Shown piece after piece: positions 1-10,900 of a stretch of DNA of 64,000 nt. Source of the stretch: Sarcocystis neurona. Its lineage: Eukaryota > Apicomplexa > Conoidasida > Eucoccidiorida > Sarcocystidae. Where the stretch lies: NCBI GenBank assembly GCA_000727475.1, contig KL647326.1, positions 124,001 to 188,000 on the forward strand. The letters are read 5' to 3'. The notes under the pieces were generated by a model. That model saw only the letters and a program-made list of their open reading frames with translations, was not told where the DNA came from and did not search any database. Numbering within the stretch: the stretch's first letter is position 1; the number at the start of each line of letters is the position of its first letter. A program made the position numbers and the translations under genes.

Positions 1-133
1 CGAATGCCGCTCCATAACCCCTTCCAGAAAGATATGTACACACACATGCACGCCTTACACAAACACGTGCGTACACACATGCTTTTGAATGACCCCATTT
101 TTCTTCATTGTTCTTCCGCCTGTGGCGCATTAC

Positions 134-640
134 CTGTCGCGCCTCAGCTGTTAAGAGCCACTCGCTCAGTACTTTGGCGAGGTCTTTGATTTTCACCCAG
201 TACTTGCACATCCACTTGATCGTGTTGAGCCTCGCGATTTCCTTCGTTCCCTGCTCAAGCGTGGCAGGGTTTTTGGTGAGTGCTTCTGCCCCCGCCATCA
301 GCTTCTGCCACTGCTCCGGGCTTCTCGCCCGCGAAGACCCGAATATCAAAAAAGTGCACAGCACCTTCTGGCGGCGCAAGCGTTCTTCCACTTCCAAATA
401 TTCGCACAAAATGCGCACTTCCCGGGCTGAGCGACTATGTAGCCAATCCTGGTTGTTGTACGACTGCAGCAAGTCAATGAAACAGGAAAAGCAAAAACAG
501 CGTATTCTCCACGGCTGTACACGAGCTTTCAATACTCGAGTGATCTCCTGAGAACCGATATCAACAACGGACGCTGCACTTCTGGAGCTATCAGCCTCCC
601 CGCCTCTTGATTCTGTTGGAAACCCAGCCGTTACAACAAC
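134..640 (-). CDS. LOG-family (lysine-decarboxylase-like) protein, one exon of a gene that continues off the left edge
   Basis: Minus-strand open frame of about 169 codons bounded by a donor CAG|GTAATG (exon ends at 134) and an in-phase acceptor at 641-642; a second possible acceptor at 613-614 would start it at 612. The peptide contains RILCEYLEVEERLRRQ, followed by TFLIFGSSR, and later WMCKYWVKIKDLAKVLSEW. These match the N-terminal half of the long LOG/TIGR00730 family: an R-I-L-x-E-Y-L-E-P motif, then an FFGSAR strand, then a YY-x-x-A-x-x-L-A-x-x-L-x-x-W helix. Known members are Rossmann-fold enzymes related to cytokinin riboside phosphoribohydrolases and historically called possible lysine decarboxylases. 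The diagnostic GGGxGxMEA and PGGxGTxxE motifs should follow in exons to the left of base 134, outside the window, so catalysis cannot be judged. The family match is by eye from memory; the function in this organism is inferred. Confidence 0.7.
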
Positions 641-2170
641 CTGCCAGTAAGCGTGTAGTGATGCGGCTAGAGACGCATCTTACTTCTTCTGTGGCGAACA
701 GTGTCATAGCCTCCCCGTTCATTTTACGGTACTACAGTGACCGGTATGCCCACGAGTAATAAGCTAGCTTTAACGATTCGAACTACTATTTTCATTGGTA
801 GTATTTCTACCACACCGTTCTTATTACTTGCTTTTGGAAGTATCAAAATGGCTGAAAACCCATGAACGCTAATGTAACTAAGGCTGCAAAACACTGCGTC
901 TACTTGTGCACTTCGCGATTAAAAAGCAAAAAATGGTCGAAACGACCTTTCAAAAACAGTCCAGTGTGAGACCACCGCTACGCCCACTACGCTCAGCGGG
1001 TACAAAAACCAGAGAACTTCCTCTTGACACATAAAACTGAGGTAACGGCACGAGTGAAAAAGACTTACTTGTGTACGATCACGCAAACACCTGCGAAACT
1101 GCAAGTGTGTACAGACACACATTTATATATACATGGAGGGACATACAGACGGTTGAGAAGAAGCATATAGTTGTCTTAATACATGTAACGGTCTGACACG
1201 TATATATACGGTTCGCTCGGAGATTGGCGCTCTACGCGTGTCAAACTCACTCGTCGGACGGTCCACGAATTACGGATACCTTTGTGTGTGCCCCTGTAGC
1301 GCAATTTTCCTGAGTGTTGTTCCCCCGCATGCATTGCACACGAAAGAATAGAACAAGAAAATATGTATACGAGCTCCAAGTAATGTGCTAGAAAGTTGCC
1401 TTGCTTGTGCGTTGTCACCCTCTCCGTTCTTACTTCCCGCTCTGTTATTGTGCTACTACGTAAACAAGTATGTGAATAGGCTTGTCTCTGTCTGGTTACA
1501 ACCCTGTTACGCCTTTAAGCTTATTTTCTAGTTTGACGTATGCACAGATCACTTCCCTTAAAGCCCAGTCTGCCCTCAATCTGTGGTTCGCCGACGGGTT
1601 TCACTCTCGGAGGCCGGCCAGTTCGCGTCCCTCACTGACGTGCAGTTCGTCGTCCTTCTTAAACGTACACTAGTACAGTTGTTTTCGCCTCCTATTTCTT
1701 CTCAGCTGGTATGTGGCTGCATGGACAGCACTGTACAGACGAACAAAATTCTCAGTCCCTTATACGGCAACTACGACGCAACACGCACATGAACAGGGTG
1801 CCCCAAATTCAGACATACGCACGCAAGTGATGCTATCAAACCTAATTTTGCCTGTGCGTACGACTCAGTACCATCTCTCACGTGACGTATAGCGAGCCCT
1901 GTCAGCTGAAACACCGTCAGTTGCGCTACCAAGTACACTATGCTAGTGCATATCCATATGACGCTGTTCAACGGGACGAGAAGGCTAGAGAGGTGTGGAC
2001 AAATATGCGTGGTTGTGGATGAGGGACCCGCACCCCGGCGGAACTATTTCAATTTTGGGTCGACCACCTGAGTCTCATACGAAATCGCTTCCACAACTAG
2101 AGAAACCACCAACTGCAACCAACGGAGTCCGCGGAATCTAACACGTTTGCCTTGCGCAAGGAGTTCTTAC
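641..2170. other. Probable intron or 5' region of the LOG-like gene; no other gene seen
   Basis: No open frame here looks coding. If the exon at 2171-2392 is joined to the one at 134-640 the stretch is an intron of about 1.5 kb, with phase 0 on both sides. It contains a short TA/CA-rich patch near 1120-1205 and otherwise unstructured sequence. Confidence 0.3.
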
Positions 2171-2392
2171 CTTCGTAGTTCTTCTGACTGGACCTTCTCT
2201 GCCCTCGACGAGGTGCGTAGGAGGGCCTCGCTGAAGAACGCTGCGGCGGCAACTCCTATCCCTTTGCGGAGCGTTAGGCGTCTCAGTGTTACTGGGCTGT
2301 TCCGAATTAGTGCTGCAAGACGCAGATTCTTTCACACTCGCATTTCCATCAGCCGGGAACGGCTGCTTGCTCGTCGCTGGAGACTGCTCCAT
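2171..2392 (-). CDS. Candidate first coding exon upstream of the LOG-like exon
   Basis: Minus-strand ATG at 2390-2392 in a reasonable context (ccagaATGG) opens 74 codons rich in Ser, Thr, Gln and Arg, which end exactly at a strong donor AAG|GTAAGA (GT at 2169-2170) in phase 0. The LOG-like exon has a phase-0 acceptor at 641-642, so the two can be joined without breaking the frame; this would give an N-terminal extension with no recognisable domain, common in coccidian proteins. An in-frame TAG lies just upstream of the ATG. Association with the LOG gene is inferred from strand, phase and proximity only. It could instead belong to a separate small gene. Confidence 0.3.
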
Positions 2393-3388
2393 TCTGGCTG
2401 CTGTCGCTGCGGTTGGCGTAGGACACTATGAGTTTCAACAGCTTCAGTCGCCGCCGATGCTGTAGATACCGCCGCTGTTGCTGTTGAAGGTTGGTGCTAT
2501 TGCTGGTATCTCCCGCTGCTGCTGCTGCGTCTGGCATTCGAAAACTGCTGCCAAGATACGGCCGGCAGAAGGCCGCAGGTCTGAAACAGGCAAGCTGTTC
2601 AGGTTCGCGGGCTACACTCGAAACAAGCTCTCTCTCCTGTCGCCGCATACGTAAAAAACAGATACACGCCCCGCACGGTCAGAAACAGGACGCAGGTCCC
2701 CACAACAGCCGTACAGTCGAACAGCAGAAATCCCTCTAGACTTTCACAAAGAAAAGCAGCCGACTCTATACGTGAGACTAAGCGACATGCGGAGAGACAC
2801 AAGCTGCCTCCTGAATCGAACAGTTGTCACGGCGCTTCTTGAACGGCGCAGAGCTCTCATGTTGACCCTGCATACATAGCTGAGCTTTACCCTGCGCGGC
2901 AGTGACGTCTGCGCACCAAAGCGGTTTGACTCCTTCTTCGACGACGACACGACTAAAGTGCTATTGCGAACGTTGCTGCTGCTATTAACCAGAAGGTATG
3001 GTGGTGATCGCTGCTGCGAATACTACTGCTGCTCGGGCTCCGTTGCCGCTGCTGCAGTGCCCGCACGTGCTCTTGCGGCGGCTTTGCCCTGTTGCTGCTG
3101 CTGCTGCTGCCAATTGCCGATAGATCACGCCTGGCGGTTTCCCCTGGGACGCAAGTCACTTCGCGTGAAAATTGATTCATACGGGTCGCGGGCCTTTTGG
3201 AAAATTGAACGCATTTTGACGAGGAATGGGTACGTTTGTTGCAGGTGATATGCAGGGAAGACAGTCGTCCGTCGTTGGCGGCGGGGGGGCTGGAAGGCCA
3301 ACCCGCCCCCCGCCAGACACCTAGAAACTGCCGGCGAGGAAGTCTGTCGCTCACAGGGAAGTATTCGTCTCACTTGAGTAAAAATCAA
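2393..3388 (-). other. Ser/Gln-coding ORFs with CAG runs; possible 5' exons or UTR
   Basis: Two overlapping minus-strand frames (2349-2648 and 2953-3354) code for Gln/Arg- and Ser-rich peptides, with a GCA run near 3090-3110 read as a Ser pentamer. They may be earlier exons of the gene to the left or 5' untranslated sequence. No splice pair joins them convincingly and no domain is recognisable. Confidence 0.2.
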
Positions 3389-6300
3389 TCTTTAGGTGTC
3401 GCGGGCAGGGGCCCTGCATACTTTACTGGCAGGTGGTTGGCAATGTTGGAAGTGCATCTCGTAGAGCAGACTGGTGTGGTGACGTGCTTCGTCAACAAAC
3501 CATATACTTTGTTAGCAACGGGGGAGGAAACTTCTGCATAGGGCATCCAACACTCTATTTTTGTGCCACTGTATAGACGTAGAACAGTTCTACTTCTGCC
3601 GGGATGCATTGAGGGCGCTGGGCGGTGACAAGCGTTACTTCTGTGGAACGTTCTCTGTGAATGACTCGCCCAGCTGAAAAGATTTCAGTTTTTTGCGACG
3701 GGACTGCTAAGTAAAAAGGAACTCGCTTACGTTGAGTCGGAGTAGTGCGTCAGCATCTGCGTTGAGAGTGTCAACTAATGCAGAACAAACCTTGCTCTCT
3801 ATTGTCTGAACGACATCCGTGAGAATCTGTCTTTCACTCCACCGCTATTTTCCTCGTTTGGACGAATCAAGCCTGCGCTGGACAGAAGTCCGATAAAGTT
3901 CCACCGTAGAGTTCGACCAGATGCGACCACAGGGCTGAGGGGTGCAAAATGTGTTCTATTTAGACGCCCCTTGTTACTCAACGCTACGCGCATGACCCCC
4001 GTGATGGCGGTGTAGCGTAAACACGTAAGATGATTGACTCTTTCGTATACGAATTCGTAGCTACGGGTATAGATAAATAAAAATAGGGGCGTGTATTTGC
4101 TAAGAGGGAGATGGCGTCGTGGGCTCCGTTCCACTGCCATGGATGTGCACGAGTGGAACCGCCAAGGCGCGTGTTACGGACTCAAATAAATGACGCATGA
4201 CGTATGCTTGTAGCCCGCTTGTCTAATTCCCCTTGAGCGTCGTTCCCGACTGCTGCGCCCATGCATCTAAGGAAATACGTAAGTGACACAGCGACACGAT
4301 GTCTGCTTTTATTCCAGGAATAATTGTATGCCGCTATCACTTCACCTTGTTGAATTCGCACCGGAAAAATTCCGTACGGTAGCGCTGCAGAGGGGAAAAG
4401 TGCGTTGGCCACACTGGCCTTTTGAGACCGGCCTCCAACAGATATCGTACACTATGGCAAGTGGGGTGCGTCATGCCAGTTTATGCAGCGAGCCGAGCGT
4501 CGTACTGCTGCTTGCGTTGTGTCCACTCTTGCGGTGGTCTCCGAAACAGTCGCGCTGAAGAACAACGGATTCAAAGTAGAACTCAATTATTGCTGTGCGC
4601 TTACTGGAAGTTATACGGAAGTCACCAATCCCCTTGAAGTGGGTCTCCGTACGACTCTGGTTCTCGCACGACCACACCTAGAACTTTTTGTAACTTTCAG
4701 CGGTTTGAGAAACACTGAAGAATAGCCAGCAATGCGGAGTCTTACTAACGTGTATGTGCTAATGTTGCACTGGATGCAGAACTCTGTCTATTGTTACAGG
4801 TAAAAAGCGGTAGCTGTCCGAAGACGGTGCTCGCAATTTTGCAACTCTAGCGTGGTAAATCAAGGCTCTACAATGGTGCTTGTACGATGACAGTGAGGCT
4901 GGTGGCAAGCACTATGCTTGTACACGTATAATGGGATACAGTACAGCGGTAGCCCGATGGGAAAGTCCCATCGATTTTCTCACGGTGTGCAGTTCGTATC
5001 AACATACAGGCAGTGTTAGGTGCTCGGAAAACATCCGGCAAATTGTAATATGTGTAAACAGCACAAGTCTGTTTGTCTGCAGCAGCTAACAGCAACGACG
5101 CTGCGTCGATCCATGCATTCTAAACTAAAGGCTTGTGTCGCCCGTGCGCAGTGTTTCACTGGATTTCTACCCAAGTCAGATAGATTCTGTGTGGAAGATG
5201 TCTACATACACGTACATGTTCAGGGTCGCGTCGATGAGGGCGAACGCATGCTGCCACATACGACGTACACACCGTTGTGTCGAAGTCATGCACGAGAGCC
5301 ATGGTTACGTCCCGTACGGCTGTTTTTTATTTGCGGAAATCATATGGGGGCAAAAACAATGCCTGCCAGCGTGTACGCAGAAGCCACATTAATAATCTTC
5401 CTCTGGACGCCTAAACTTCTAAGAAAAACACAGGCGTTGCTACTCTGGGCATGACACAGGCATATGAGTACGATGAGCGAGAAGCAATCCGGCACAAAAA
5501 ACAACACTTGACGTCAGAGAAGAGGCCAGATAGCGAACTTCGTATTCTAGCGCCATAGTCTCAACACCCACGTAAAATTCAATGAAATCATAAAGGTGCC
5601 TGTGGAAAATCACCCAAAACTACTCCTTACCCAAAATTGTACATCAGTGGCTGCACTCCTGCTGTAGCACTGATGCCTGGCAGCTGACGGTTGCTACGGG
5701 GTCGTTTTGAGCAGCTAGATTTCTTTAAAATGGCAAATTATCCGTTGCATGCCTACAGTGACATAAAACTGCTGGGTCGTCCGTGCGACTACGATGACGT
5801 CGATCACGGATCCTTCAGCGTTGCTACGTGCAGGGTGATCAGACCGTAGCATAAACACACTAGTACGTCCGACACGCTGACTCCTATTTGCTTCAGCTGC
5901 TGTAGGGTTGATATGTATGGCGTGTACAAGTGAAGCCTAGCAGCACTGCCTCAGACCAGCAGTTGCCAGAGAATGTGGACGGAGCTGAATTGTATGTGTG
6001 CGTCTCTGTACCTGTGAAGGGGCAAATATGTGGGGGCGTGGGCCGGCTGAAGAGACAGCACTGCTCACATATACGATATTTTACGCACCAGAACTCCAGC
6101 AGCGCGTGCAGTCTTTGGCTTGCAGCAGGGGTTTACCCCGCATGAGAAAACTTCATAGTGAATGCAGCGGTGGCTGACAAATGAGAATGAGTGGGTTCAT
6201 TCGGAGTCAGTCGCGTACGGGAACTACTCGTTTACAGCAGCTCGAACAGCTTTCCCTTAAAATGGATGAAGTAAGGGGTGTTGACTTCAGGTCGTCTGTT

Positions 6301-7063
6301 ATATAATGTGCTAAACTGGTGAGTGCGCGATCCTGATGGCGACTAAACAATCGACTGAACCTCCGAACACTTTGCCCGGTGTGACACCAACTTGTGCCTT
6401 GTCGAGCTACGTAGTCTGGCGTAGCATCAGTGTAACTGCTCTTCCCCGTTTCGTCGTAGCAATGCAACCGGCCTTCCGTCCACGTCCTTCCAAACATATG
6501 CAATCGCACACATACTCACTATGTGTATGCGTATATATATATATATACATGATGAAAATATATATGTATAGATGTATATTCATCATGTATGCATCTGTGC
6601 TCACACGGACACAGCCACACGCACAGAGACACGACTAGACAAGTGTGTATACTTGTTTGCAGAACTGCTTCACCTCTTCCCAAACAGCAAAAACTTCTCC
6701 CACCGTCCCTCCCGCGAGTGTGTTTACACAGATATGTTTTGAAACCTGATTCAACACCGTGGAGGCATTGTCCAGGCGTCCTTCGTGTACACTGGTGTGT
6801 ACGTATGCATAGTTATTCGCATTTTTGCGAAGTCAATTCCACTTTCCTACACAGGAAACTCACTTCTCAACGGTCCCTCTCTACGTGATCCGTTGTGTCA
6901 CGCCTGGTTACGGAAAACGCTTTGTAAATCAGCTACAAGATAGCCAGCCCAGGGTTCTCTTTGAGCCCCTCGCTCACAACAGACGCGGTGTAGTTTCAGG
7001 TGTCGTATATTCATTAGGGACATCGTCGTACCGCAGTCTGCTGCTCCGCCACGTTTTCCTTGC
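3389..7063. other. Intergenic region without a supported gene
   Basis: Only short ORFs in all frames, none with domain-like sequence or good flanking splice sites. The longest (144 codons, 5020-5454 on plus) is within chance expectation for this base composition. A TA microsatellite lies near 6530-6580. Confidence 0.5.
6529..6590. repeat. TA-rich microsatellite
   Basis: Alternating TA runs interrupted by C and G (tatatatatatatacatg followed by further atatatatgtatagatg-type units). No coding content. Confidence 0.8.
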
Positions 7064-7285
7064 TTGAAAAATATGAATATAGGTACCTATATATACATAT
7101 ATATATTATACGTATATGTATTATCTAAATACACATATATATATATATATATATGTTTATACATATGTATATTGTCTGGTCGTAAAGATACAAAGACCTA
7201 TATACATATATATATCGTTTGTGCGTATCCGTTACACATAGATATATATATATGTATATATATATATATGTAGTATATATGTGAT
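7064..7285. repeat. Dense TA/TACA microsatellite cluster
   Basis: About 220 bp made mostly of (TA)n, TATACATA and TATGTATA units in several blocks. The small ORFs in it translate only to Tyr/Ile repeats and are artefacts. It lies between the gene-free left region and the giant low-complexity gene. Confidence 0.85.
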
Positions 7286-7936
7286 TCACAAATAAACAAC
7301 TGTGGCGATCTCCCACTTTCTTCAATGCCTGACGTCAACAGGACGAACGTAGCTCAGCAACTAGAAACACTTGGTGGCACCTACATTTCAGCCCACCAGC
7401 TCATCGCTGTAGCATGTGCGCGAGAGGGGTGGTTGCTGGTATGGGTGGCGGTGATGCTGTCCATCTACTCACCTACCTACGCTTTTTACTATTCTTCCCC
7501 TTTCTTCACCAACAGACACGTCCCCCCTCTTGCAGCGACGTGAAGCGCAAAGACCACGCCTAAAAGATGGACAAGCTCATCCATTTCCGCAGCTCTCCGC
7601 AAAGGCTTGCGCACGCCCCTATGTATTGACAAGCATATAAAAAAACCTCTCCCTCTACATGTTTAGATAGATATATACGTATGGACGTACGCGTCTGCTT
7701 GTGGATGTCGACCCCTTTCAAAATGCTAAATGGCGTCTGTTCAGTCGTGGCTTGCTCCCTTAGACCTGCCGGTGTGTCTCCCTGCCTCCCCCGCTGGGCT
7801 GGCTGCACCACCTCTACAAGCACCACGCACTCCGCTCGTTTTCTGCGTAGAACTCCTCTTCAGCGACACCGAGCGGATCGCAGTGGCAGCAGCGGCTGCA
7901 GAAAGCAATACACACTACTATGTTACAGAACTGGCG
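7286..7936. other. Region just downstream of the giant open frame
   Basis: No convincing gene. On the minus strand a frame near 7600-7826 could be terminal exon or 3' untranslated sequence of the giant gene, because a splice donor candidate inside that gene (about 8598) would divert the transcript into this area. Nothing proves this. Confidence 0.3.
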
Positions 7937-10900
7937 TTACTGCAGGGTCCACATGTTTGTGGACGCATGCGGAGCTGCAAAACGTCTACCTGGCCGCAGC
8001 ATCTGTTGGGAGACAGGTGCGCCATCCGAAGACGTGCTTTTTCGCCTTCCACACTCGGAGGAAACAGCGCAGTGGACAAGAGCCCGGAGGACAAACGGAC
8101 GCGCGGAGGAGGAAGAGGAACAGTCGTAGTATTGTTGTCTTTGATTCGAGAGCTGGCAGCCGCAGTGCCTCTCACAAGACTGCTGCTGCCCCTTTGTATG
8201 GGCCGCGACTCCTGCTTGCTGGGCCAGCAGGTGCTCGCATTGTCTGTCTGCAGAGCATCCTGCCGCCACGGCCGGCTGTACCGCCAGCTGAGCAGCGGCG
8301 GCAGCACTAGAGCAAGCGGCACCACGGCAGCGTCTCGAGCAGCAGCAGCAGTCGTCCGCGACAAAAGAATGAATATAATGCGGGACGCTGCTGCAGTGCG
8401 CGAAGGTCGCGTTTACATCAAGCGGCGCATCTTTGGTATGTCGGCAGCGTGCTGCCTCAGGAGCGACCTTCCTGGCGGGAGCACCAGCTTTTCGGGCGCG
8501 AGGAGCGGGCGCAGACAACGACGCCCACAAGTGCCGCCGACATGGTGAAAGACTTCTGCTGGTGCGGGGTACACCAGCTCGTGTTGCTGCCCATCCTACC
8601 TGTACAGACCTGCCGGAGGGGCGCTCCTCCGAGACCTGCCGCAAATACTCAAAACAGCAACTGCCGCGGACGGCCTCTACGCTACTCACCGGAACAACTG
8701 TTGTTGTTCCGGCTGTTGGTTCTGCTGCACGCGCAGGCACGAATGAAAGCTCTTGCGAATCACGTAGGTAATGGCCCATGCGAGGAAACCAGCGCCGCTC
8801 CACCAGTTGAAAGTCAGCAGCTGCTACGGGTGCAGCTCGCGCAGCAGCGCACCCTCCTGCAGCAGATGTCTGGGTAGTTCCCGCCTGACCAAAGTTCTCC
8901 TTCATTAGTCGTTCGTTCCTCTTGTCCGTCTCGCAACCAGACACAAGCTTCTTCCCCTTTTCACAGCAGGGGCGCCTGCAGGACCGCACACGGCTCTGCT
9001 CCTCATCGTCGCTGCTAGGATCTACCGCGGCACCGACACTACGGCCACTGCCGTGCTGTTGCTGCCTTGCTGCTGCTTGCGGCGCTGCAGCGGGGGAGAA
9101 GCCACTGCTGCTGACCATACTCAGACCGGTGGAAAAAAACGGCTGCTCTGTCTCTTCTGCCAAAGCTGCTCTGGAAAATACATGCATAGAAGCGATCTTC
9201 CCCTCCTTGGGGCTGTCCTGTGTCGCCACTGTTTCAGCTGCGCGTAAGCACGTACGGCCCACTTCCTCCTTCTGCTGCTGGTGCTGCACATAAGACCAGC
9301 GCCGCTCCTTCTGGTACTGTTCCATCGCGAAGCAGTCATCGGGTCGTCGCTCGTGCAGCAGTTGCTGTTGCTGTTGGTATTGCCCGCGCGGCTCCTCCGT
9401 CTGCAGTTGCATGTCACGGCAGTCTGCAAGAGGGGTCGACGCCCTAGTTCTGCTCATGCAGACCGTCTGCCTGCTGCGTGAAAAGTTCTCAGAATCACGC
9501 AGCCGCGCACCACTAGGCGGTTCTGTGTCGTTGGTCCTCCACAGCAGCGACGAGCGCGTGACCCTTGCCGCAGTGGTGCCGTCCATTTTCTTTTCGAAAA
9601 GCTCCGAGGACGTACGCTGTTCAGATGAGCCACTGCTGACTCCACCCGCTGCTGCGGCCTCAGCAGCAAACGAAGACGCAGCACAACACGGGAGCCTGCC
9701 GTCTGCTGCAGGTACCATTCCCGCCCGTCCTTCTACTTCTGAATCGTTCGATAACGCGGTACTACCGAAGGAGGAGGCCCGCAGGCGTTTCGCTTTCTCT
9801 GCAGAGGCCCTTCGCTTCGCCACTCCATCCGTCCACCTAACAGCTGCTCCACCGCCGACAGCATCCGCAGTCGTACCGGCTGCACTATCTGCTGCTCTGA
9901 GCAACCTGTCCTCACTTTCCTGTTCTTCTGCTTCTTCTGAAGCAGCAACAGCAACCGCAGCTTCCCATGCGACTCCAACACATACCAGCTGTCTTCTCTC
10001 AGCAGCGGCAGCGGCTCGCGCACCTGCTGCTGCGTCAGCCTGGCTGCCCCGGTTTGTGGCAGCAACAGCAGCACCACCAAAACTATCAAGCGTTTCAGTT
10101 GCTTGCTCCGGAGGGACAGCAGTTTCATCAGTGCTTGCTGATGCTCCGGCGGATTCGAAACCATCTACCCCTTTCGCAGTTGCGTAGCAGGCGTCACTTG
10201 TATCATTCTCTTCCCTTGTCCTTGCTGCTTCTTTTTTCCTCAAAAAATGTACACGCAGCTGCTGTTCTGACGGGGTCTGCGAGAGTCGCTGCTGTTGTTC
10301 AGACGCATCGCCCAACGGAGCCGATGGCGCCCGCTCCGCCCTCAAGAGCCCAAACGCCTCTTCTTGTCTGCCAACCAGACACAGCGCCTCCTGCTGCTGG
10401 TGCTGCTGCAGCTGTCCTCGCTGCAGCGGTCTTTGCTGCTGCTGCTGCTCGTGTTGCGACTCCTCCCGGTACCATTGCTGCTGCTGTTCTTGCTGTTGTT
10501 GTTCCTGCTGCTGCAGTGGAGAATTCTGACCTCCATCCGCTTGCAGCGGCAGGCGTGTCTCGCGCGACAGTGGCTCCTGCAGTCCTGCTGTTGTGGATCT
10601 GGCTGCAGGGAAGCCTTCATCAGTGCTGGCCGTCGTAGGCAGTCTAGAGATGGGAATGCTGCTGTTTCGCACTGCTGCTGCTACTACAGCTTCATCCTCT
10701 GCTGGTTTTCCAAGAGCAGTGCAGCTACGCAGGACGGCGCAGCTGTCCGATACGAGCGGGATGGATTTGCTACAACTGCTGCCGGAAGCACTGCAGTCTT
10801 CGCTGTCGGTGGTGAGAGCTGCATGCATACCGAGGAAAGCCGCAGTTTTGCCGAGTCGCGTGTCTTTCTCGGCGATTGCAGTCACTCTACTGCTGCTGGT

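Noticed and set aside
7064..7325. Tyr/Ile-rich ORFs over TA repeats (also at 46.2-46.7 and 33.0 kb)
   Set aside because: Translations of dinucleotide repeats, not genes.
7730..8548. 272-codon plus-strand ORF
   Set aside because: Antisense shadow of the 3' part of the giant frame, with no domain and no start context of note.
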